Both the position numbers and the translations under genes were made by a program. Shown here in pieces: positions 19,320 to 26,700 of a stretch of DNA of 49,422 nt. Source of the stretch: Chloroflexota bacterium (GTDB taxonomy: Bacteria; Chloroflexota; Anaerolineae; Anaerolineales; VGOW01); contig JACPWC010000017.1 in assembly GCA_016197225.1 (NCBI GenBank), forward strand, positions 1-49,422, in the 5' to 3' direction. Under the pieces are notes generated by a model. It saw only the letters and a list, made by a program, of their open reading frames with translations. It made no database searches and was not told where the DNA came from. The stretch's first letter is position 1; each line of letters begins with the position of its first letter.

Positions 19320-19946
19320 TCAAGGGGTTGAACCGGCTTCAGCGCCGGTGTGATCGTTGTGAGGTTCAGCCGGCGGCAGTTCCAACAGAATCAGGGCCGG
19401 GCGCGCTCCACTCTCCACAACCAGTTGGAGCCGGGAGGCCGACTCTGGCACTTGATACAAAAGGCTTCCGTTCAGCACGTTTCCTGAAGGAACCCAGCCG
19501 TCACCCAATTCGGCGCGGATCGGGAAAGCGTCTTCGATGCCTTCACCCGCCACCCGAAACTGAGCCGGCGAGAAGCGGAGGCCGTCTTTGCCCTGCCCCA
19601 CCAGCGTCACGTCCAGCGAAAAACGGCGATAGCCTTCAGGGGCCGTGTCCATCCCCATCGCCGACATTGACATGCCGGTGGCCGCGAACCCTTGCATGTT
19701 CATGTCGGCCATGTGCTCCGGGGTCACGCCGTCCACGCGCACCAGCCCGCCCGGCACGCGGGCAAACTCGCCGATGCTGGTGGCCGCGCCCGAATCGCTT
19801 GCCAGGCGCGGGGAAAAGAGGCCCCACACACCGGCGGCCAAAACGGCCACGACCGCCAGCGCCAGAAAAGGTTTCATCCGTTGCGCCGAAGTTGCCGCTC
19901 GCGACGGATTGCGCTTATACAATTGTTGTGTTGAAATCCCTGTCAT
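19320..19946 (-). CDS. Membrane-anchored DUF4352-like protein with Met-rich segment
   Basis: A 208-residue protein with one N-terminal hydrophobic helix (about residues 25-43) and an extracytoplasmic domain resembling the DUF4352/TRF2-like immunoglobulin fold (F-SLDVTLVG, FSPAQFRV, and a late VPESASRLQLVV strand). A methionine-rich stretch with a histidine, beginning PEHMADMNMQG and ending SMSAMGMD (about residues 77-101), is of the kind used for Cu(I) binding, but this use is inference. It is homologous to the 219-residue protein at 29478-30137 (matching Y/F-SPxQFR). Both genes lie directly upstream of a giant MCO gene, so a role in maturation or copper supply of those oxidases is plausible. 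The start at 19946 has GGGGAC upstream. Confidence 0.82.
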   Translation of the reverse strand: MTGISTQQLYKRNPSRAATSAQRMKPFLALAVVAVLAAGVWGLFSPRLASDSGAATSIGEFARVPGGLVRVDGVTPEHMADMNMQGFAATGMSMSAMGMDTAPEGYRRFSLDVTLVGQGKDGLRFSPAQFRVAGEGIEDAFPIRAELGDGWVPSGNVLNGSLLYQVPESASRLQLVVESGARPALILLELPPAEPHNDHTGAEAGSTP

Positions 19947-20115
19947 TGACTGTCCCCATTTACCCCGCCTGCCGGCGCCCGGAAAAAAGAATCAGAAGAG
20001 GCCCGCAGACAGGCGTGCCTGCGCTGTTCCCTGCCAAAATTTGCTTTCAGTGCGCCCTGGCAGGTCTGTTATTTCATTAGTCGGCTAAAGCTAGTGGTGT
20101 CCCCTCAAAATCCTC

Positions 20116-20532
20116 TTACGGGTGGGCCGCCTGCCCGCGAATCAGATTGACAAAGTCTTCGGCGCGAGTCGCGTTGACCGTCCGCTTTTCATAGAAGTCC
20201 ATCGTCGCGTTCGACGAGCGAAGGATGATGACCCTCAGTGTTTCCATTTCTGGAAGTGTCCGCAACAGATCAAAGATCCGATTCGAATTCAGCAACCCGT
20301 TTTCGTGAAATACAATGACATCTGGATGCACATCCAACACTGCCTGGATCAATGTATCTTCCTGGGCGTAGATCACTTCTGAGACTCGAATGTCGGGCTG
20401 AGGAGCCAACAAACTTTCCACTGCCTGTTCAAGCAAAGACCCTGTTCCTATAACAAGCACTTGCCATCGCCGGGGCCCCATTTTTTGCAATGTCATCCCA
20501 AGATCGGCTAATTCGTTCAAAATGAGCTGCAT
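20116..20532 (-). CDS. Degenerate response-regulator receiver-like protein (pseudo-receiver), copy 1
   Basis: A 138-residue stand-alone protein that follows the receiver-domain pattern but lacks its chemistry. Aligned with the two true regulators in this window, the acidic pair DD is replaced by GT (residues 29-30 in VLVIGTGS) and the phosphoacceptor aspartate by His76 (PDVIVFHE). The following strand LRVIILRSS lacks the usual Thr/Ser-then-Ala arrangement, and no conserved lysine loop is seen. There is no DNA-binding domain. It has a same-length paralogue at 36366-36782, and each is the first gene after a regulon promoter and precedes an oxidase or peroxidase gene. It could be a phosphorylation-independent adaptor or anti-regulator. 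It starts about 80 bp downstream of promoter B's -10. Confidence 0.85.
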   Translation of the reverse strand: MQLILNELADLGMTLQKMGPRRWQVLVIGTGSLLEQAVESLLAPQPDIRVSEVIYAQEDTLIQAVLDVHPDVIVFHENGLLNSNRIFDLLRTLPEMETLRVIILRSSNATMDFYEKRTVNATRAEDFVNLIRGQAAHP

Positions 20533-20611
20533 TTTCCAAGTCGAAATTTCGAGATTTTAATCAGGGCGATCAACGCCATAATGAAGCAATATCACTTGAT
20601 AACTCAGGTAA

Positions 20612-20696
20612 ACAATATCAGAATACAAGCCGCTACATAATGAGCTATAGTCTTTCATCGAACGCGGACTTTGGTCAACGCCTTTGGACTTTCATC
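20612..20696 (-). promoter_or_regulatory. Regulon promoter B, upstream of the pseudo-receiver/MCO operon
   Basis: Far box (complement of GACTTTCATC, 20687-20696) and near box (complement of GACTTTGGTC, 20667-20676) start 20 bp apart; then a 14-bp gap, GACTATAGCT (20643-20652), TTATGT (20635-20640), a 17-bp spacer and the extended -10 TGATATTGT (20612-20620). Every distance equals that in promoters A, C and D. Confidence 0.82.
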
Positions 20697-20830
20697 GAGG
20701 GGGGATATGGGCTTAATGACTTAGGCGGAAATGGCAGAGGAGGGCAAGTTCCGTTGTTCAGCTAAAGGCCACGCCACGTCACCTTTTTCGCCGTTGGGGC
20801 AATTTCCGGCGGCAAATCGCAGCCTTAATC

Positions 20831-20858
20831 AAAAAAGGCCGCTTAAGCGGCCTTTTTT
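20831..20858 (-). terminator. Bidirectional intrinsic terminator after the response regulator
   Basis: A 28-bp perfect palindrome with the core GGCCGCTTAAGCGGCC flanked by six A residues on one side and six T residues on the other. It lies 20 bp after the stop of the regulator gene at 20879 and would terminate transcripts from either direction. Confidence 0.93.
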
Positions 20859-20878
20859 GGCGTAGGTGTCCAGGAGAG

Positions 20879-21535
20879 TCAGTTTGCCTTCGGGTCAACT
20901 AGCCCCTCTTGCAGGGCATAAAGTGTTGCCTGAAGCCGGCTTGCCAGGTGCAATTTATCTAAGATGTTGCTAACATGAGTGCGTACAGTGCGCTCGCTAA
21001 TAGCTAATCTCTCGGCAACCTCCTGATTGGGTAACCCCTGGGCAACCAGTACCAATACCTCCAACTCTCGAGGCGTCAGTGGCTTGGTGGTCAGAGGCAA
21101 AGTTGGGGGCCGGTTGAGTTCGTTGATCACTTTACGGGCGATGATCGGGTGCAGCGAGACCTCTCCTTTGTGCACCTGCCGGATCGCTTGAAGCAACTCA
21201 TGAGGCGCAGTGTCTTTCAGCAAATAACCTAATGCGCCGGCTTTTAAGGCTGGGAAGACCTGGTCATCATCTAAAAAAGAAGTCAGAACCAGGATGTGCG
21301 CTTCACAGCTTTCCTGCTTCAAGTCAAAGATAGTCGCCAGGCCGTCTTTGCGGGGCATTACCAAATCCAACAGAATAATGTCCGGCTGCAGGGTGAGAGC
21401 CAGTTGAACGGTTTGGACGCCGTCGGCGGCCTCACCCACCACCTCCATCCCAGGCTCGGTGGCAATGAGCGCCCGCAGGCCTTCCCGGACAATGGCATGA
21501 TCATCGGCAATAAGAATTTGGATAACTTCAGACAT
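20879..21535 (-). CDS. NarL/LuxR-family response regulator
   Basis: A 218-residue two-domain regulator. The receiver domain has the acidic pair D11-D12, phosphoacceptor D57 (PDIILLDLVMP), the conserved Thr in LVLTS and the Lys in YLLKD. A LuxR-type helix-turn-helix occupies the C-terminus (LTPRELEVLVLVAQG, then NQEVAERLAISERTVRTHVSNI). It would bind DNA as a dimer when phosphorylated by its partner. The partner kinase gene lies 48 bp upstream on the same strand. No copy of the GACTTTAGTC box was found upstream of this operon, unlike the second two-component system. Targets are unknown. Confidence 0.96.
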   Translation of the reverse strand: MSEVIQILIADDHAIVREGLRALIATEPGMEVVGEAADGVQTVQLALTLQPDIILLDLVMPRKDGLATIFDLKQESCEAHILVLTSFLDDDQVFPALKAGALGYLLKDTAPHELLQAIRQVHKGEVSLHPIIARKVINELNRPPTLPLTTKPLTPRELEVLVLVAQGLPNQEVAERLAISERTVRTHVSNILDKLHLASRLQATLYALQEGLVDPKAN

Positions 21536-21583
21536 GTTAATCTTCTTGATAACTTCCTCGGGCGAACACCATGTTCAGGCTAA

Positions 21584-23530
21584 TCAGAGTCCGATCCTGG
21601 CCTTGATTCGTGTTCCCTCTCCCGGCCTGGCGACAACCATCAACGACCCTCCCAGTCTTTCAGCCCGTTCTCGCATACTGATCAGCCCCAAGCCGCCGGT
21701 ATCGCTCAGGGCATCGGGATCGAAACCCTTGCCATTATCCGCCACTTCTAATTCGGCATGCCCGTCTTCGATGCACAACGCCACTACCACTTCAGTAGCC
21801 ATCGCGTGCTTCAAGGTATTGTTCAGGGCCTCGTGGGCGATCCGAAAAAGTTCTGTTTCCACCGGGAATGGAAGATCAATAACTCCCTTCAATATTATAG
21901 ATGCTTTCATGCCGGCCCGCTTTTCGACCGCGTCCAACCGGTGTCTCAAAGCTTCGGCCAATCCATCAGTTTTCAGGGCCGATGGCCGCAGTTCGTAAAC
22001 CAACAACCGCATCTCTTTGAGCGCATGCAAAGCCGTCTCGCCCAGGCGCGTCAGGTAATGCCCGGCGCTCTTCAGATCCCCGGCTTCACTCAGGCGGCGT
22101 CCGGCTTCGGACAGGAGCGTCAAGCTATAAAGAGACTGGCTCACCGAGTCATGGAGTTCACGCGCCAGCCGCTGACGTTCCTCAATAGCCGCTTTGTCTT
22201 TAACCTCGGCGAACAGCCGGGCATTCTCAATAGCCAGCGCCGCCTGATCGCCAAAAGCGGTGATCAACCGGATCGTTTCGTCGGAGAATTCTTGCGGCTC
22301 GTAGTAGAAAAGGGCAATTGCGCCACAAGCCTCACCCCTGACGACGAGCGGCACGGCCAGCCAGGCCGGGAAACGTTTAAACATGCTTTCCAGTGCAATG
22401 CTCTCCGGCGCAGACAAGGCAAGCCCGCCGCTGGGCAATTCCGGCATGGCAGGACTCGCGTCGAAAACAGTCACCGGCTGGCGCTTCAATACGACCTGCC
22501 CTATCGGGAACGCGCCGGGCGGTATTTTTAGTCCAACAACTTGAGGGTCTACCCCGCGCGAGGCGCTGATTTGGAGCAGGCCGTCTTCACCCTGAAGGTA
22601 GATCGCGCCGGCGGCCATGCCCAGCAGTTGGCCAGCCTGATCCACGATGTAGTCCAGAATTTCGTCCAGCGCGCGCTTGGAGTTGAGCACGGTCATGATG
22701 TCGCGCAGGCCTTCGGCCACCTGGCGCTGCCGCTGAATCTCGCGGGTGCGATCTTCGACTCTCCGCTCCAGCATCTTCTCGCTTCTCTGGAGGGCTTCCT
22801 CCGCCTGTTGGCGCTCGGCCAGCCGTTGTTTCGTCTCTTCGTAGAGCCGGGCATTTTCCTGGTTGCGGCGGATCAACTCGCGCGATGCGCCGCGCACCAG
22901 CGTAAACAGCACACCGTACAAGATCGCGAAACCCAGGATGACCCGCCCCCAGACAAAGTAACGCATTTCGGCAAGGCGCCGCTCGAGGTTGGTCATGTCG
23001 CTGTAGAACTCATACGAGCCAAGAATTTCGGTTGAGTCATGAGGGCGCAAAGGCGTATACACTTCGAGCAGTCGCGGGCCAAAGCGCCCCTTCTCAAATT
23101 CGTTTTCCGCCTCTTCCAGGGTGGAGATATTCACCGTAATGCCGCCGTCCAGGGCTTCTTGCAGGGTGCTGTCTATCGGGAACTGCCGCCCGACCAGGTC
23201 TTTTTCTTCCGAGTAGATAAGCAGGCCGTCACGATTCCAGATTTTGATGCGGACAATATGTCTGTAAAGGATCGAGCTTCGAATTAACGCGTCTATCTGA
23301 GCATATCGGACCGTGTCAAGGGGGCCGGCCAGGTCGCCGGCATTCAGGTTCGGATTAAGAACCAGGGCAACCTGGTCGCCGGCGATTTCAGCTTCCTGTT
23401 GAAGCGTAAGCCGCTCCAATTGCCGCTCGATGCTCAAGGCCAGAGCGCCGGCGATTATCGAGGTGACCAGAAAGCTAACGAGGGTAAATGTAACTAAGAG
23501 GCTGGGTTTCAAGCGCCGCAAGTACTTCAT
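21584..23530 (-). CDS. NarX/LiaS-type sensor histidine kinase with GAF domain
   Basis: A 648-residue membrane kinase. A first transmembrane helix (about residues 14-35) is followed by an extracytoplasmic sensor (about 36-190), a second helix (about 197-215), a coiled coil, a GAF domain (about 275-430), a HisKA_3 dimerisation domain with the phospho-accepting H460 in LARELHDSVSQSL, and an HATPase domain with VADNGKGFD and GGLGLISMRERA. The sensor shares a pattern with that of the kinase at 37489 (KIWN-DG-LIYS...LVGRQFPID...L-EVYTPLR versus KVWGTDGRILYA...LIGRIFPVE...LFEIYIPVF), so the two may sense related signals. It is cotranscribed with the regulator at 20879. Confidence 0.95.
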   Translation of the reverse strand: MKYLRRLKPSLLVTFTLVSFLVTSIIAGALALSIERQLERLTLQQEAEIAGDQVALVLNPNLNAGDLAGPLDTVRYAQIDALIRSSILYRHIVRIKIWNRDGLLIYSEEKDLVGRQFPIDSTLQEALDGGITVNISTLEEAENEFEKGRFGPRLLEVYTPLRPHDSTEILGSYEFYSDMTNLERRLAEMRYFVWGRVILGFAILYGVLFTLVRGASRELIRRNQENARLYEETKQRLAERQQAEEALQRSEKMLERRVEDRTREIQRQRQVAEGLRDIMTVLNSKRALDEILDYIVDQAGQLLGMAAGAIYLQGEDGLLQISASRGVDPQVVGLKIPPGAFPIGQVVLKRQPVTVFDASPAMPELPSGGLALSAPESIALESMFKRFPAWLAVPLVVRGEACGAIALFYYEPQEFSDETIRLITAFGDQAALAIENARLFAEVKDKAAIEERQRLARELHDSVSQSLYSLTLLSEAGRRLSEAGDLKSAGHYLTRLGETALHALKEMRLLVYELRPSALKTDGLAEALRHRLDAVEKRAGMKASIILKGVIDLPFPVETELFRIAHEALNNTLKHAMATEVVVALCIEDGHAELEVADNGKGFDPDALSDTGGLGLISMRERAERLGGSLMVVARPGEGTRIKARIGL

Positions 23531-23655
23531 AATATCTTTTCCAACGCAATGTGTTTTCTGCTAAAACAACCACCTCATTCCCATGTAGATTGGCCGATCA
23601 GATTGTCTCACTTTTTTGCCAGGATTCAAGAGCAGGTTATCACCTGTTAGCACCA

Positions 23656-23687
23656 AACCTGCCCGGGCTTACAAGCCCGGGCAGGTT
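23656..23687. repeat. Perfect palindrome AACCTGCCCGGGCTT, possible 3' structure of the MCO gene
   Basis: Perfect 15-bp arms (23656-23670 and 23673-23687) with a two-base loop lie about 90 bp after the stop of the MCO gene at 23775. It shares its AACCTG...CAGGTT borders with the palindrome at 2890-2936. No T run follows, so termination is possible but not shown. The rest of the 23531-23774 gap must hold the promoter of the kinase operon; I could not place it with confidence. Confidence 0.65.
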
Positions 23688-23774
23688 ACAGAAAACGCAT
23701 TACTCTTGTTGTTATTGACAGGTCGCTTACTTCAGCTATGTTACCTGCCCGCTGCTCGCCTGCTCATCCTGGTA

Positions 23775-26700
23775 TCAGCGAGTGTAGGTGAACTTGTCGG
23801 CGCTACTGATGGCGCTCGATTGGCCGCCGACGGTCACGATCACATCCACCGTTGTCCTGCGAGTCCCAGCCGGGCTGGTGGCCTTGCAGGTAGTGGTACT
23901 GGTACACGAGACATTCGTAGCTACATTCGCGCCAAACTTGACGCCCGTCGCACCGGCTGTCGTGCTAAAGCCCGTACCGGTGATGGTGACGACCGTGCCG
24001 CCCGCCGCCGGGCCTTTGTTTGGCTTGATCGCCGTCACCGTCGGCGCGGCTGGGGGCGCTATGTAGGTGAACTTATCGGCGTTGCTGGTGGCGCTGGACT
24101 GGCCGTTAACGGTCACGACCACGTCCACCACGCCCGACCCAGCCGGGCTGGTGGCGGTGCAGTTCGTGGCGTTACTACAGGAGACGCCAGTAGCCACATT
24201 CGCGCCGAACTTAATCGAGATCGCGCCGGGTGTGAAGTTTGTGCCTGTGATGGAAACGACCGTGCCACCCGCCGCCGGGCCGGAGTTGGGGGAAACCCCT
24301 GTAACTGTCGGCGGCAAGGTGACGTAGGTGAACAGGTCGCTATTGTTGATGGCGCTCGATTGGCCGCCAACAGTTACAACCACGTCCACGACACCGGAGC
24401 CGGCCGGGCTGGTGGCGGTGCAGGCCGTAGTGCTGAGGCAGGAGACATTCGTCGCCGCGTTCGCGCCAAACCTGACTGTAGTCGCGCCGGGCGTGGTGCT
24501 GAAGTTCGTGCCAGTGATGGCGACCGAGGTGCCGCCGGCGACCGCGCCGGAGGTCGGGCTGAGTCCTGTCACCGTTGGCGCTGGGGCTGGGGCAGGTGAA
24601 GTAAGGCATGGCAACCCTGCAATTCCACTGGTCGCGCACGTATTCGTCAACACCCGGAACAGGCCCCACATACCGGCCTGGGTGAACGGGCGGCGAATGT
24701 CGCCGTAGAAGTAATCACCCGGAACCTGGGCAACGCCGCCTGCCCCACCAGAAACCAGGATGTCTATTTTCTCCCACGGCCCAACAGCCCGATTCTGCCA
24801 TTGGCTTGCATTATGGACGTACATGTCGCCGGGCCAGGACATGCCGCCGAGAGTGAAGACATGCACTTGCTCACTGGCCGGCGCGCCAAGCACGTGAACC
24901 TTCACCGGGTCGCCGGCGTAGGCGCGCAAGAGCGGTGTTGTCGGGTCGCCGTAGGTCAGCGAACTGAACATGTTGGCGTCGTCCTGTCGTATTCCGGCAG
25001 TTCGGTAGTTGATCAACGCCGGGCCGTCAACATCTGCCGGGTAAGGCATGGTGTTCTGGCCGATTCTCGGGTCTTGATCGGCCAGCAGGAGGGTAAAGTC
25101 CCGGTAAGGCGCCTGGCCCGGCGCGAAAACGTTCACCTGCGAGCCGGTATCGGTGGATTGGCCGGTCGTCGGGTTCTTGAAGGTCGCGCCTGTCGGAGCC
25201 ACTACTATCGCCCCGTACAACCCGTCCCAGCCGGAGTTGTCGCCGCCAAAGTCGGAGATCAACACACTCTCAAGTTTGGGATTGTCGGCATAGAAGGTGT
25301 AGGTGCGGCTTGCGTTTTTGCCAATCGTCTGCTCGGGGTTGAAGCCGACGTTGATGCCGGTTGAGTTCATGTCGCGCAACAGGCCGCCCAGATGGAAGGA
25401 AACCCTGGCAGTGCTGCGCCGGTTGGTGAGCGACACTTTCACACACTGCCCGGCCGCCACGTGCAGTACCAGCGGTTCGGGGAACTTGGTCTTGTTCAAA
25501 ACGGCGGTGACATCCGTGTTCGGCACAAAGGCCGCCTTGCGGCCTTTGTCGCCGCCGCCCGCCGACGTGCTGGGCAGATCCACTGCGCTGATATTGAAGG
25601 TGTGGATCGGCGCGTTTGCCGGGCAAGTGGGCTGTTGAGCCGGGATGTTGACGCTGGGTAGTGGCTGAAGGTCACTCACCGGGCCGGGCAACACTCGCAG
25701 GATGCCCCAGGCGCCGCTCTGGAAGCGGCGATTTTCGCCGTCGTGGTAGATATAGTCGCCGGGGACGTGGTTCGGGCCGCCGGCGCCGCCATCCAAAATC
25801 AGTGTGTACTTTTCAGACACGGTCGAATGGAAGGCGTCAATCGGGCTGGACTCAACGCCGAGCGCGTCGCGGTAGCGCGGCTCCCAGAAGGTGCGATGTC
25901 CGTCAATGTGCAGGACATTCGTCCCCTGCCCGACGTTGATGTTGCGGATGACGACCGGGTCGCCAAGGTAGGCTCGGAACAGCGGCGTGTACGGGTCGCC
26001 CTGCGGGCTGTTGGAACTGAAGCGCAGCGCCGGATCGAGACTGCGATCCGACCAGGGTTCGGCGCGCAAGTTGAGCGTCGCCTCGATCGGGTCGTGATCG
26101 TTGATCGTCCACAGCACGAATTCGCGGAAACTGCCGTCAATCACGCCGGGGATCAACGCGCACTGGTTCGTCGTGTTGGACGGCAGGTTGGGGTTGTCGG
26201 GATTGGGAACGCAGTTAGGATCGGTATGGATGTCGGCGATGGCCCCGGACTTGATCTCCGCGCCGGTCACCGGGTCATGATAGGTCGAGCCGAATGGCTC
26301 GATCACCAACTGGCCCACCATGCCATGGCTCCAGCCGTGAATGCCGTTGACGTGGTCATGGAAGAAGATGTTGTCCAACTCAACGTCCGGGTACCACCGA
26401 TACTGCACGAATTCGACGCCGGCCCATTCGTCTGCGGGGTGAGCGTTAGCCACGGGCTTGTTGAGGGTGACGGTTGAAGCGGCGTTGTTAATCGCCGTGA
26501 TTTGCCGAATCTCAATGCCTTCTGTGCCCATCCCAATGGCGATCCACACCCCGTTCTGGAACTTGGCCACGCTGGACAGATGCAGAACTGCCTCGCCGGG
26601 GTTGGCGGCGGCGGTCAACTGCGGATCCACGATCTTGTACGGGCGGATGGACTGCTCGAACGAGAAGCCGGAGATCACGCCGTCGGATGCTTGCGTGTCA

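Larger units (their letters stand above)
20533..20878. other. Intergenic region with promoter B and a bidirectional terminator
   Basis: This 346-bp gap contains regulon promoter B (20612-20696) reading left into the pseudo-receiver operon, and a perfect palindromic terminator (20831-20858) that ends the two-component operon to its right. Nothing coding was recognised. Confidence 0.7.

Noticed and set aside
20077-20093. Possible regulon half-sites (TTAGTC and CTAAAG) upstream of the 19320 gene
   Set aside because: The halves are not arranged as in A-E and no -10/-35 pair with the fixed spacing follows; probably read through from promoter B.
23531-23655. Search for a GACTTTAGTC box upstream of the first kinase operon
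   Set aside because: No convincing match was found, so this operon was not included in the proposed regulon.
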